The notes below the pieces were generated by a model that saw only the letters and a program-made list of their open reading frames with translations, did not search any database and was not told the origin of the DNA. The position numbers were made by a program, and so were the translations under genes. Of a stretch of 60,000 bases of DNA, positions 46,644 to 58,769 are shown one piece after another (positions within the stretch are counted from its first letter, which is position 1; every line of letters begins with the position of its first letter). The DNA lies in contig OX485804.1 of the NCBI GenBank assembly GCA_950295325.1, positions 60,172,533 to 60,232,532 on the forward strand. The letters are read 5' to 3'. This stretch comes from Polytrichum commune (lineage: Eukaryota > Streptophyta > Polytrichopsida > Polytrichales > Polytrichaceae).

Positions 46644-46770
46644 TACCAAGGCTCACTGCCACTAAGTGGTTCTAAGTCTACCAAGCTAGTAGAATTCAAT
46701 AGCATCTCATGACCATGAACTGGTGATAGCGCATGCACACATTGAGTAGATGGTATAGATTGACCGTAAT
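46644..46770 (+). repeat. Dispersed repeat DR7, copy 2
   Basis: Second copy: CACTAAGTGGTTCTAAGTCT, GCTAGTAGAATTCAATAGCA, TCTCATGACCATGAACTGG, GTAGATGGTATAGATTG. Confidence 0.7.
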
Positions 46771-46934
46771 TTTCTTGGTATTCTAATAATATATGGAACA
46801 ACGAGATTGGGTGGCTAAAGAAACCATGTCATATACACTCAACATATATGTGTTACATATATATACATATGTTGAGGTTTGATTGAGTGATACATTATTA
46901 TGAGGTTCATGTAGGATAACAATGTACGAATATC

Positions 46935-47050
46935 TCCTTTGGCCACCACTAGGTGGTACCCACTCTACCAAGTTAGTAGAATTCGATGGCATCTCATGGC
47001 CTTATGCTAGTGGTAGCACATGTACACATTCAATTGATGATGGTATTTGT
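46935..47050 (+). repeat. Dispersed repeat DR7, copy 3
   Basis: Third copy: CACTAGGTGGTACCCACTCT, GTTAGTAGAATTCGATGGCA, GGTAGCACATGTACACATTC. Copies 2 and 3 are about 290 bp apart in the same orientation. Confidence 0.7.
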
Positions 47051-48377
47051 TGGCTATAAATTTTTGTGTATCAAAGAAATTTCCAAAAAAATGATCTATA
47101 GCTCTAGATCTTTGCTCCTGATTGTTCGCCCAAAAGGTTGTGCATAATTCGTATGCAGAAGAGTGGCCCTTTGTGCGGGTCCAATGACAAGTTTTTAAAA
47201 AAATTCCACCCACACATATAGAGGTGCACCAAATTTTCCGGATCATACAATAAAGAAATGATTTCCAAAGTGCAAAAGCCCAACAAATTATTTAACCACC
47301 AATACACAACTATGTATTTGTACAAAAACTGGTGATAATGAATTTGGATTGGAACTTGAAAGTAGGCACTTGACACCCAATTTTAAAACATCTAGAAAAT
47401 AGAGCACATGATTTGGTATGAACGGAACTGAGCCGATTAAAAACATTGTTTTAGATGTATGTACACTTTTGCACTTCTTCATTGATTGTGCTTGCTTGGT
47501 TGCTTCTTCATGGGGTGTGGGTGATGAATAGTTGGGCTTTGTGCTAGTACTTTCTTCTTTGTGCTAATAACTCTAGTTGGTTGAACCATTCAAAGACAGA
47601 AAGGAGAGCTAGAAGAGGGCGAGGAAATAAGAAACGACTTGTAGTGAAAAAACAAACATTGTAGGATCTCCATTCAGTTGAAAGAACGGCTTGGGTGCAT
47701 TATTTAAGCGGCCCAGGTGCATCATTCTAACCCTTGTCTTGTTGGTGCCTTTTCTTACCTACAAACCTTGTCATACACCACTCAATTGCAGGCGTCCGAT
47801 GAACAAGTGTATACTAAACCCTATTTTTGTTTTTGATCGCATGCATTACGCTAAGATTATAACCAACAAAGTCACCACATTCAAATGTAACAACAAGCTG
47901 TACCACTGTAAATGGAGGCTTCCTATCAAGAAGAATGACCACAAGTCAATTAAGGCCCATACACTTTATACAAAAAGAGAGCCTGGATTGACCTTTTCGG
48001 AGTGTTGTGTCTGCTTCATAGGTATCATGGAAGCTGGAAAAGTAGGTTTCTGCTAACTTGCTGCTCACCAGACTGCAACCTAGCTAGCTATATAGGACGC
48101 TCCTCACAAGGAACTCTTCTTGAGGTGCAATGGTTTTAGTTTATTTTTATCTTTATAAAATTTGGGTTCAATCCATAATGCACAGGTACCCTGCCTGCCA
48201 TGAGAAGGGGAGGAAAAGAGAGCTTGCAGTACGCCAGGAACACGTGTGCCCACCAAGAACCATCATCGAGCATCCCCACTTTTGGTGTGAAAAATGTGAC
48301 ATATGGCTAGGTAGTTCATCACTTCTTCTCGGAAGCCAAGTGAAAGATTGCCACCTAGGTGTATCTCTCTCTCTATA
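47051..48377. other. Unassigned stretch with DR9 motif
   Basis: 47745-47830 carries the DR9 motif set (CTTGTCATACACCACTCAAT, GCAGGCGTCCGATGAACAAG), which makes the 121-codon frame at 47691-48056 unlikely to be a gene. Nothing else was recognised. Confidence 0.45.
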
Positions 48378-48873
48378 TACACCCTAAACTCCGTAATATT
48401 AACCTCCATAATGTCACACACTCTCTAATATCCTGAAACCTTAGGGACCGGATGTTTGTAGTTCAAATCTCACTCCTTATTGTCACGTTTCTTTTCCTTA
48501 TATCATGAAATTTGTCATTAATGCAAACCACCAAAGAAGTCAACCCACACCCTCGCATTGCGTCATGTGTCAACATGTGGAGTGTCTTCTTCTTCTTCTT
48601 CTTCTTCTTTTTTCTGCCACTTGTTGAATATTGGTGCATGCATCCGTCACATTGCCCGGGAAGGCCAAGTGGAGTGGACCACTCTAGCGTAAGTGACAGG
48701 AGAACGAATTCAAATTGTCCTCACATCTCCTTTGTGTTATTCCATGATGTCACATGCTACACTAATTCACTAGTACCACATATGCATCCATGTTAACACT
48801 ACAGAACTCCGTAATATGACGTGCACTTTGGTTACTACAGGTGTGATGCTACGGAGTTTAGAGAGTGTGTGTA
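48378..48873 (+). mobile_element. Inverted-repeat element, family E, copy 3
   Basis: A 496-bp direct relative of 37203-37699, left end TACACCCTAAACTCCGTAAT, right end CTACGGAGTTTAGAGAGTG with an expanded GTGTGT tail. It contains a TTC tract at 48576-48610. It is bordered by TATATA-like sequence on both sides, and an (AGAT)n microsatellite follows at 48874-48897, so the right border is uncertain by several bases. Confidence 0.75.
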
Positions 48874-48897
48874 TATAGATAGATAGATAGATAGATG

Positions 48898-49984
48898 GAT
48901 TCACCCCGGCCGTGCATGCTAGAAGTCAGATTGCGCGTTGCCTACGATAAGCAAACAGTGACAAGGAGGATGATGGTTCCCATGCTGTAAACCAATTTCC
49001 GGCACTTCAAAAGCTCCTCCTCGTGTTCTGCCCGGGGAAAAAAGCTTACCCCGTCCTCCATATTGCTGCTGCTGCTAATGCACCTACCGCACCTGACCTC
49101 TCAGCCTGCAGTATAGCCAGAAGGATGCACAGATCATGTATATCGGGACCACAAAACACCCAACGTACACGGGGTGTTATTTGGTTACGTTTCTTAACCG
49201 GACATTTATATCCGGTCGGTGTGTGGCTAGGTGAGGATCGAAGAACAAACACCATAAGGACACGTGTTTCAAAGAGATTGGATTGAGTTTTACGAATTTT
49301 ATTGGTCACTCTCACACTCATCAATGAACTCAATTGGGAGGACATGTGTATTTAGTTAAAGAATCAATAAACATGCACTTTTGATAAGCATAATTAAATA
49401 AGGGGAGGAGGTTCATATTTCAGTCCTTTTTTTTTTTGGGTTGATGGTTCATCGTAGATTTGCTAATTTGCAGCTACAAATTTCGTTGTGTAACACTAAC
49501 CGGTAAGATTTGGAGGATGGGAAGAACGGACCATATACATGATGTGGTCATTCCTCTTGTTTGGACGCTTATATTTGAGTGGTATATGGCACGGGTTTTA
49601 CTAAAGAATGGACACCAACAATATCGTGTTGCAACATGGAAATATTATTTCTGAGGACCAAGGTCCTATCTGTTCCTTGGATTAGTTGGAAGAGGGGAAA
49701 TCAAGGGGTTTTAGTAGTATTCATTGGCTTGTGCATAAGCTTCACCACATTTTGTGGGAGAAGTGTGTTCATCATGGTTGTGTGAAGTGGACCAAGACTC
49801 TCAAGGCTTACAAGGCCACTCTCGATAGTGCTCCGCCTGGTTCCTTTGATAGCTTTGATCGTATTTGGTGTGCGAATAAGGTGATTTGTATAAGGTTGGG
49901 CCCCAAGGTTGTATGGAAGTCCACCAGTCCGGATATACATGAACATCTCTTTTACTAAGCCTTTCTGGCTCCTGGTCTTTGGTC
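48898..49984. other. Unassigned stretch with short open frames
   Basis: Frames at 49023-49286 (plus), 49046-49345 (minus) and 49686-49958 (plus) show no domain. 49549-49620 is related to 7475-7545. No gene is called. Confidence 0.4.
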
Positions 49985-50317
49985 CACTAGTAGAAAACAT
50001 GGTAAAAAAGAACCTCAGTCGTTTTCCCATTGCGGTTCATTTGACCACTCTGATCTGCAGTCACCAAACAACTGCGGATTTGTTTTTTTGGTTTTACGAC
50101 TTTAATTTTGAAATTTTTGGGGCTTATAATATACCGCTAGATAGGTCTTGAAAATACCTTTCCAACGGTGTATTACATGCCCCCATAATTTCAAAATTGC
50201 AGTCATAAAACCAAAAAAATAAATGTGCAGTCGTTTGGTGACTGCAGATCAGGGTGGTCAAAAGAACCACAATGGGAAAACGACTGCGGTTCTTTTTTAC
50301 CATGTTTTCTACTAGTG
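49985..50317 (+). mobile_element. CACTA MITE with long inverted repeats
   Basis: A 333-bp element starting CACTAGTAGAAAACATGGTA and ending TACCATGTTTTCTACTAGTG, flanked by perfect 3-bp duplications GTC (49982-49984, 50318-50320). The inverted repeats extend for about 90 bp with few mismatches, through CAGTCGTTTTCCCATTG and TCTGATCTGCAGTCACCAAA. A CACTA start with a 3-bp duplication is diagnostic for the CACTA (En/Spm) superfamily. Non-coding. Confidence 0.93.
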
Positions 50318-50399
50318 GTCATATTATTTCCTCCATTCTTTGCAATGGAATTCCTCCCATCGTTTTTGTGCCAAAAAATTAAGAACAAGTATTATTCCA

Positions 50400-50690
50400 C
50401 GATGAGATTGGTTTAGGTGCTTAGAATATAGATACCATCCTAGGATCAATCGTTACCACAATGAGGAGGGTCTATGTGATCACTACAAAAGAAAGAGTAT
50501 CTTCACTTTGACCTCGTATAACTTTTACATCTCAGCTCTGCTTCTGAAACTTAGAAATGACAAACTGCATGATTAGGAGTTTCTCAATGCTAGATGAGAC
50601 AACTCCCCAGTCCGATCCAACAGCCAAAATTGTGTGCGGATTTGGAATTTAGTACTCACAATGAGGTCACGCCCTTTCCATCACTTATAA
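50400..50690 (+). repeat. Dispersed repeat DR5, copy 2
   Basis: Colinear with 42757-43060 (AGGAGGGTCTATGTGATCAC, ATCTTCACTTTGACCTCGTA, GATGAGACAACTCC, AATGAGGTCACG). The CACTA MITE ends about 80 bp upstream of it. Confidence 0.7.
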
Positions 50691-50834
50691 GCTTAACCCG
50701 TCTCTTTTGCATCCCCTGGTTATTTTATTCGCAATCACTTGCCTTGGAACTGGCAGACTTATCAGGCAGGAAAACACAGCCGCCAGCCTCCCTTATACTC
50801 CACTCGTACAGCCGCACTCTCTGATCTACCTTGG

Positions 50835-53150
50835 TCACTTTGTTGGTTAGGTCACTTACAGCCAGCCGCCCCTCGAATGATCTGGTCGGGTTCTGAAGTA
50901 ATCCTCGCAATTATTGCGAGATGAGCTCCCAAACGCGTTCGTGCAATTAGTATGCACCTTAAGAGTGTTCACATGTACTACCAACAATGGAAGATTTCAT
51001 CAACACCAGCTTATATCTTGGTCACTTATTATTTTGTTATTGCACCTACATCCAGACGCCTTCAAACGATGTGGTTGGAATCTGAAGTAATCTCTGTGCA
51101 GAAGCGCACAGTTCTTGATTCTTAAGAAGCGCTCCTTTGGGTGCCTCCCTTATACAGATATGAACCATGTGCAATGAAGGGAGAGGGCTATGAAGCAACA
51201 CACATATGCGTATGGGATATTCCATACATTTTGATGGATTTTTCTGGAGTATAGATAATACAGTTTCACAACAAGCTTCTAATACCTTGTAGTTGAGTAA
51301 TTGTTACATGAATTTCACTCCTTTGGGTTTTATTCCACCCTACAATCTTTCTGAGGTTGGTTCTTAATAATCTAACAAAGGGTGACCTAGCCTCCCTGGG
51401 GATAAGCTCGTAAACGATCTCATGCAACCAGTATGTAGGCCCACGAATATTCACGTGTACATACACAATCGAGGACTTCATTCAACACCAGATTGTATCT
51501 TGCTTACTTTTGTTTGTTAGTGCACTTACAGCCAGCCAGTGCTTGAATGATCTGGTTGGGTTTTGAAGTAACCCTCATGCAGTAATGCGCAATTATTGGA
51601 AGATCGGCTCGTAAACAATCTCATGCTACCAGTCTGCATATCAAGAATCACATGTAGGTTACGTACATAACCGTTGGATTTCACCAATCAATGCCAGCTT
51701 AAATCTTGGGATATTTTTGTTTGTTAAGGTAAGCAGGCCTTAAATGGACACTTTTGGCTCTGCACCCACTTCTAGGATGTGAAACACGCAATGCGTGCAA
51801 GATGATTGCCAATTTCAAATCGTGTCCGTAGCCATTTATGAAAGTAAAGATTCTTGAGCTCATAAATTGGTCATATATGTCCCCACCAAAATTATGTTAT
51901 CTATCGAGATTAGACCGGTTAACATGTAGTCCATTTTCTTTTGAATACATATCTTTTAGTGTTTGTTTTTAGGTCACATCTAACCACACACCACTCAAAT
52001 ATAGTTGTCCAATTGAAAAAAAAAAAAAAATGACCATGAAAGGCCTGCATATCTTAGTGCACTTACAACCAACCCTGAACAATAATCATGGTGAATATGT
52101 GGGCCACACTATAGAGCTTATTTCCACACTAAATACATTGGGGACTATTCTATGGGTGCACGTTATTTACCAATCCATAGTATTTAACACAAGAGGTTCA
52201 TGGGTCACACTATAGGGTTGCACACGATAATTCACGTTGTCCACACAATATTTACCATAATCAAAGTACCAAATCAAAGTAATGCTCATGCATAAACACA
52301 CAATTATTGTAAGATGAGCTCCTAAAAAATCGCATGCAACCGGTGTGCACGTCAAGAATCATAGGTTTGTACACAATCGATGATATCATCAACACCATCT
52401 TATATCTTGGTCATTTTAGTTTGTTAGCGCACTTAAAACCAACCCTCTGTATTGATTATGGTAAATGTTATGGACCCACTATTGAGCTTATTCCCGTACT
52501 AAAAACATGAGGGACAAATATTGTGGGGGCACACTATTTATCAACCCACGGTTATACCGCCAGAGGTTAAGTCGTAGTTTACAAGCACGCCTACTGGATC
52601 GAACATAGTTTATATTTAAAAGATTTCCAACAAAGAGGAAGGAGGTGGATATACCATTATAGGGGCACGACAAGTTCAGCTAGGGTTATTTCCCTGCGTA
52701 ATGGTGTTTAATGTGGGCTACACTATAGGCTTGCCTAATGTAAGTGTCACACACATCTTTACCCCTATCACGGATACCAACAGCATGAGACAATAACACC
52801 TGTCCCATAGCCCCCGCTTTGTAAACCTGCCTTGAGTTTACATATGAACTCTCGACTATGATCAAGGTGAAACGTCCCTCATTCATGCCATCCCACCAAA
52901 GCTTGGCGTCATCTCTCTTTGTCACACACATCTGCCCACACCATTTCTCGTAACCGGTGTCGTGATGTGGTCGGTATCTGCCCACGCTAATTACCGTAAC
53001 CAGGTCGTGATCCGGCTGGTCTTCTGAAGTAATCCTCGTGAAGAAACGCTCGATTATTGTAAGATTATTAGCTCATAAACAACAATCGCATGTCAAGAAT
53101 CGCATGCTCGTACACAACCGAGGATTTCAACACCAGCTTGGCTGTCCCCA
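50835..53150 (+). repeat. Scrambled tandem array of roughly 200-bp units
   Basis: A degenerate unit recurs several times in the same orientation: GTTAGTGCACTTACAGCC, GAATGATCTGGTTGGGTTC, TGAAGTAATCCTCATGCAG, CGCACAATTATTGTAAGATG, AGCTCGTAAACAATCGCATG, GTACACAATCGAGGATTTCA, CAACACCAGCTTATATCTTG. Unit starts lie near 50841, 51033 (partial), 51511, 52055 (partial) and 52420, with isolated middle parts near 51400-51500, 52280-52420 and 53010-53145. A second layer repeats too: GGGCCACACTATAGAGCTTA at about 52100 and GGACCCACTATTGAGCTTAT at about 52471. No coding frame was supported; a 99-codon minus frame (52686-52985) was not recognised. Confidence 0.7.
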
Positions 53151-53214
53151 TGTGGACGTATACGGACTACTCCAGCTTACCAGCTTCAATGTCGATGGAG
53201 ATTTGCATACATAA

Positions 53215-53410
53215 TCAGTCGAGATCCTCCCAGTGTTTCCAACTTCACCCGGTTACATGTTGACATCTCTTGGTTTTTGTGCACGAATTTGAGGTATATT
53301 CTCGAGATTCCTCTAAAACGGTCGGTAGTTTTCCTGAAGTCTTCAACTTCAACCGGTTGTTTCTCATACTCACCTAAAGTGGTCGGTTTCTCCCCATTCA
53401 TTGACCAGCT
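53215..53410 (+). repeat. Dispersed repeat DR6, copy 2
   Basis: Compact copy of 18565-18815: GAGATCCTCCCAGTGTTTCC, CCGGTTACATGTTGACATC, TTCCTGAAGTCTTCAACTTC, GGTCGGTTTCTCCCCATTCA. Confidence 0.65.
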
Positions 53411-56400
53411 TTCCAGTGTGAATGAAGCATGTTAGGGCGGGCGACGACTCCACGTAGGGTTTAAGGTAGCCTCGTTCACACCTCCACCGGGACTGACAAT
53501 CGGGCTTTTTCTTCTGACTCCAAATAATGGAATCAATGTCCCACTTGTCTGGGGGGATCGTCTGATGGCCAGGTTAGCATCTGGATTCTGCCATCCACCC
53601 AAAGACTACCTCAAAGCCTATATGACTTACTTCCCAGCAATAATAAGGCTTCACTGGGTTTCTGAGAGAAAAAACAAACAAACAACTCTATCAAGCATGT
53701 ATCGTATGCTTCGTTGGTAGAATATACCAGTGTATCATCGTCAGATAATTTCTCCAGGGATTGGACAAATCCCTTAGGTATTCTGTTATACCTAAGTAAT
53801 CACATAATCACAAACCCGTGTTGTTCCGCTCTGTTGCACCCGTGCATATGAATTATGAGTTACTGAACTCATAACGGTTGGATTTCGTGGGGTCTAGACG
53901 TCTTGTCCTGTTGCACATGTCAATATGTATTAATGTCTGATCCCAGGCTCACCATCCTGGGCTTTTGAGGTAGTTGAGCTTTCATAAACTTATGCAATTT
54001 CATGCAGGCTAGATAGCTTGGATTTTTTTTTGAAAATTTCCATGGGTTTGCAAAGGCATGTAAAGTCTAGAGATAATAATCCAAAAAAAGATTCACATGC
54101 AACCTACAAAAATTTGCACAATCGTGTTAAGAAATGAGCCTCTTACTCTCTACTAGGGGGTTTCATTGATGTTGGATTGCTAGGTGACGATCACTACAAA
54201 ATCAGGCTTGTTGTGGGTGAGAGTCTTCTATGAAGGTGGGCAACTCATTCCCGACCAGCTAAGCAATTTCGCACATATGTAGTTTAGGTATGAATAGAGA
54301 GAAATTCCCATGTAGAGAAATAGACATAAGAAGCATATCATATTTTTTCCGTAATAACCAAATTACTTGAATTTTTGAAGTGGATATTCTCTTTGACCTA
54401 TACTTGTACTATAGGCTACCCTATTTCCGATCACCGACTCGGGGGGGGGGGGTCACTAGCAAAAACCATAGAACAACATGCGATAAAAAATAGGGTCTAA
54501 TATATTCATTGTAGATAATTATTGCAAAAACGTGCATATAATATAGGGGGGGTTTAATATAGTGATACATGTTTACTTGTAAAATACCATCACATATAAT
54601 GGCCTCTTTTATTTAATCAATATATATAAAATAGTGTGGAAACAATTACTAGGGGTAGCGGGTCTAGGGTAGGGTCTGTGCTAGTGGATGAAAAAAGGTA
54701 ATTTTATGTTGGAAGAGCTTTGATGGATGACTTCGCAGGCTGCATGGCTTGAACGTTACTGAACCAACGTATCCAATGTAGAGTTAATGTTCTCTACCTA
54801 CGTGCCCGGAGGGAAAATTTTGGCGCATTGTTTGAATTGCAATCTTCTTTCCAATTCTCTTTGGTAGTACAAGTAAAATAGGGTATTTTTAAATGATTCC
54901 CCCAAATATTAATAATTACTGATAGGGTGTATTAATATAAAAGCATTTACCTTTGTTTTGAAAAATACCATGCCTTATAATTTTTTTCTGCAAGGTAAAT
55001 ACCCCCCCTGATAAATAGGTCTTGAGTGCACGTGTATGCATTAATATAAGAGGGAGTGACCCGCCCGAGATCACTCATCAATTACAAAACTGAGAACACT
55101 TGATTCCAATTAATCAATAATTTGTGGCAATCTAAACCTAGTTGCTAATTTAGCCAATGATACTTGCCTACGTTGGATTTTCACCTTGACATGCCAACAT
55201 TGATCATAAATTAATATTGTGTTGCACGGAAATAGGTTGGCCAAACTTGCAAAAAATGGTTTGGTGGTCAGAATTGGGTTGGCTACCTTAAATGAAGGTG
55301 TTGTCCCCATTCCGTGGATCACTTCTCACATTGTCTCTTTGAGCGGATAGATCCCCTATAAATTGGTGCTCTTCTCAAAGCATTCTTGCATCCTTTGTAC
55401 ACCCGTACTATGAATGGCCAAAAGTGGTGTTATTTTGTACTTAAAGCCGCATATGATTAATTGCTTTCAGCAGTGACTTACTCAATGGCACCATTCACTC
55501 ACTTGTTGGATGGAAACTAGATGTGGCCAAAAGGAAGGTGCTACTTTAAGGCATTGCTACGTTACACTTGTGTGTATGAATATGAATTGGGAAGGGCCCT
55601 GGTTTGACCCCATTGTCCCCACATGCACTTGTTTCACCCTTGGCTCTCATGGGCCCACCAAGAACCTTTGAACACACTTTCAATCTAAAGAATATCAAGT
55701 ATTGCCAAAACATATAAAATGCCACCACCTCTTCCATTGTATATAGATGTGGAACCCTACAAGTTGTAACCAATGAAGGGAGATAGAGAATGTACATCCT
55801 AGAATTTTAAGTGGGTAATGGGAGTCCACATGTAACTCAACTAGGAATGGTGACAGATTGGTGCATTTGTGGACCATAGATGGGATAGAAAGAACATATA
55901 TATTTTTCCCAATAAGGACACTGCAAACATTATATCAAGAAAAATTGTACATTACTCAAATAAGCAAAATATACAATCATCCATGCAGTGGGATGAAGTC
56001 TACGAAACTAGAAGTTAATGCTATAAGTGCTCACACACAATCCTTGAGCACACCACAAAAAATAAAGAGCATCGAAAATTTGAAGTTCTAATTGTCGGAT
56101 TCCTTCCAAAGCTTGCCAATTGAATTGGCCACCAAGAGTCTCTCAAGTACCTAGCTGTATCTTCTCTGTGACACTCCAATTTTCTGGTAGAGTACTAAAT
56201 GATGATACTTTCATACACCCAAAGGTGATATACTCTGTACACCTTTCATTTTTCATTAACAAGGTACACTGTCAATCAGATCAATATCCATGCAATAAAT
56301 GTAGAAGCACCTGCTGCTTTGCCTTGGTCATACATTATAGCAATCCTTATCAAGCTTCAAACACTATAAATGACTTTTAAGATTGCACCAACTCAGGTCA

Positions 56401-57891
56401 GGTAGGACATGTGCTGCAGGTGGAATTGGTATTGCACAAAGTATCTGACAAGAACATCAAATTGTGTCATTCGACAGCATGTTGCTTCTAAGGTAGATGG
56501 GTCTGAAATGGTTGCTTTTTGTTAACTCGCCCACTTCTCCTAGAATATGGAAACCCACAAATTATTATATGATGGTTATCAAATCCAAATTAAGACCGTG
56601 GCCGCTTTCCTCATAATTTTTGGAGTTCATACAAATATCTTATTCACTATCAAGATGAAGATTCTCATGCTCATTACCTGGTCATATAGGTCCCCCAATA
56701 AAGCTGACTATTGACCTTAGAATGGTTATCATATCATGGGCACATAGTCCAATCTCTTTGAAGCACTTTTGTTTTTGGCCGTCTACCTGATAGTGGACCA
56801 TGTTGAGTGACCTTAAGGATAAAAGTGCTTGGAAGCCAGAAGAGAAATCCTTTTAGTTCATCATATAGCCGATAACATAAGAGAGAAGAATTTATGTGGA
56901 CAGTGAACTTCCCTGTGCTATGGACTTCAATGTTTTGTCACAGCACTCACTTGTACGAGAAGGTCGTCTGCATTCAAGGCGAGTCTATTTGTATAGCAGG
57001 ATGTGAAAATTCTTTGTTGAGTACGGGTATGGTAATGAAAGGTCCACAAATCATGACACCTGTCAGAATTGGGTACTTAGTTTATCAGTAACTGCAGCCT
57101 AAATAATCAGAGAATTCAAATTGGAATTCTTTACCCCATGGTCCCAGTGTCCTCCGGAAAATCTTTATGCTGATGAAGTCTTGCTTGATTCAGTTTGGGT
57201 AAATGCTTCAGATTTTCAGTGGCCCGCAGCCGCAGAGCTGTATTTTAGAGATCAAACAGAAACTCTGCCATCCTGAGAGACCCAGGAATCCTTGGCTTTG
57301 GAGGTCTGCACATATGTAATCCAACCATCAGGAAGACTGAACAGCAAGCAATTCTTTCACTTCCTTATGGCAGGGTCACAAATACTTATTGCTTGCTAAC
57401 CAGGTTCCCAATTCTGTTATACCTTGTGAATACTGGGATCCAAATTATGTTAACAGGCTTACCAAATCTGAGCTTGAAGCCTCCTCACAGCTTTTCCTTT
57501 CTGCATAAAAGGAACTGTATCTGGCAGCAACAAAACAGTCGTTGGGAAATTTGGTCATGCTCGAAACTCCAAGATTCAACTTGAATCCCAAAATGGTGAT
57601 TTAGGCAATTCTAGGGCTTTAAGCTGTGAAATTAGCATATTCCTCACAACATGACATTTTGATAAGACATTAATGTTAGGCACACTTTTCCTCAAGATGC
57701 AACTAATACCTTTCTACATATTTGACACAGCAGGTTGTAGTTTAGTCCATAAGCCAAACCATACACCAATCCTGAGACATGATTATTTGAAATTTTATCC
57801 ACTCACTTACAGAGAACTGGTGAGAACGAACAAGAAGCCTCGTTTGATAAAGGTTTGGCAGTTTCAAATTGTTCTCAACATCATCTCATAA
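53411..57891. other. Mostly unique, unassigned stretch
   Basis: It has fewer window-internal repeats than the rest. Poly-G lies near 54440. Around 55190-55320 a plus-strand frame (INIVLHGNRLAKLAKNGL) loosely recalls the end of a LINE-type RNase H domain, but neighbours are broken. The part from 56.9 to 57.8 kb has more balanced, gene-like composition but no convincing exon. A DR9-like trace is present near 56690-56790. Confidence 0.4.
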
Positions 57892-58362
57892 GGGCGCTTA
57901 TACACAACTATACTCAAGGGGTTGTAATTCGGCCCACTTTCAACCACAACTATGAATTTTTTCTCCATTTACAAACAACTACTACTTGTGATTGAAGAGT
58001 AGATTTGACCTCCATGATCATCCCTCCTACTGGTGCAATCCCGTGGAGTGAAGACAAACATATTATGGATCCTAGTGGAAAGTTTGTCCAAGAGTAATTG
58101 CTTTCCACAAACTCTCTCCCACGCTTTGGCCTTGAAATTCTCTCCTGGTGCCACATAGTAATTACAAACGAAATAGAACCAAAGAAAGTAAATTACAACC
58201 ATCATCACAACTACTCCCAACTACACCTTGTATTGTAGTTGGGCAAGTAAGAGTAGTTGTGGTTTTGGTTGTCATCAATGCATGTTACCCCTCAAAAATA
58301 GAACCAAAGAAAGTAAACTGCAACCATCAACTACCAAAACCATGGTTGTGTGTAAACGCCCC
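57892..58362 (+). mobile_element. Harbinger-type MITE, family H5, beside a gene
   Basis: A 471-bp element, left end GGGCGCTTATACACAACTA, right end GGTTGTGTGTAAACGCCCC, imperfect inverted repeats resembling the H3/H4 ends (GGGC then TTACAC). TAA precedes it and TTG follows, a weak duplication. A 30-bp segment is duplicated inside (ATAGAACCAAAGAAAGTAAA at about 58175 and 58300). Its right end lies 98 bp beyond the stop codon of the minus-strand gene, so it may sit in that gene's 3' UTR or just beyond. Confidence 0.75.
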
Positions 58363-58460
58363 TTGAGGCTGACCTTACTGGCACACACAAAGGAGAAGCA
58401 TTGACAAGCCTCAAATTGGAAAACCTACCAGTTACCCAATTATGTAAAAATTGTTGTTTC

Positions 58461-58769
58461 TCACGGATCTCGATTGGGTGCCTCTTTTGCCAGCTTCCTC
58501 CTCTCCCGCTCAATCTCTCTGTCGATGATTTCTTCCTGTTCTGTCACTGCTGCAGTGGATGACTTTGCCACATTCTCCTGAACCTTTTTCACCACCTTCG
58601 CTGCATTCAAGGCTACTTTGGCAACTGCATCGGCTGCCTTGCCGACAGCTTCTGTTTTATCCTCAGGTGCTCCTTGTTGCTTCGCTACTTTGACTGCAAA
58701 ACCTGCTGCAGAGGCAGCCGCTGCGGCTACTCTAACCTTTGCTTCTGCTCGTGCCACAGTCTCCCCAAC
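58461..58769 (-). CDS. Last coding exon of an alanine-rich helical protein
   Basis: Reading the minus strand, an acceptor (TGAAGCAG) precedes GTTGGGGAGACTGTG, and the frame stays open for 102 codons to a TGA at 58461-58463. The product starts VGETVARAEAKVRVAAAAAS and ends RRKLAKEAPNRDP. It is rich in Ala, Lys, Glu and Val, with long uninterrupted helical stretches and a charged EQEEIIDREIERERRKLAKE segment near the end, suggesting a coiled coil or amphipathic helix. There are no cysteine motifs, membrane segments or catalytic signatures. Composition (balanced codons, CG-containing) differs from the AT-rich neighbourhood, as expected for a real exon. The family was not recognised. A methionine at 58776 in the open frame is upstream of the acceptor and is not a likely start. 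Confidence 0.8.
   Translation of the reverse strand, partial: VGETVARAEAKVRVAAAAASAAGFAVKVAKQQGAPEDKTEAVGKAADAVAKVALNAAKVVKKVQENVAKSSTAAVTEQEEIIDREIERERRKLAKEAPNRDP

Noticed and set aside
47691-48056. Open frame of 121 codons
   Set aside because: It contains dispersed-repeat DR9 motifs, has no domain and no supporting splice or codon signal.
49023-49345. Overlapping 87- and 99-codon frames on opposite strands
   Set aside because: No recognisable domain, and mutual overlap suggests chance openness of a GC-richer patch.
52017-52030. Poly-A run as a retrotransposon tail
   Set aside because: It lies inside a DR9 motif and has no target duplication or recognisable 3' UTR.
50835-53150. Regularly repeated units considered as a CRISPR-like array
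   Set aside because: Units are about 200 bp, degenerate and without short identical repeats and unique spacers; the context is a plant genome.
55190-55320. Possible LINE RNase H trace (GNRLAKLAKNGL)
   Set aside because: Weak similarity over a few residues without the preceding catalytic motifs.
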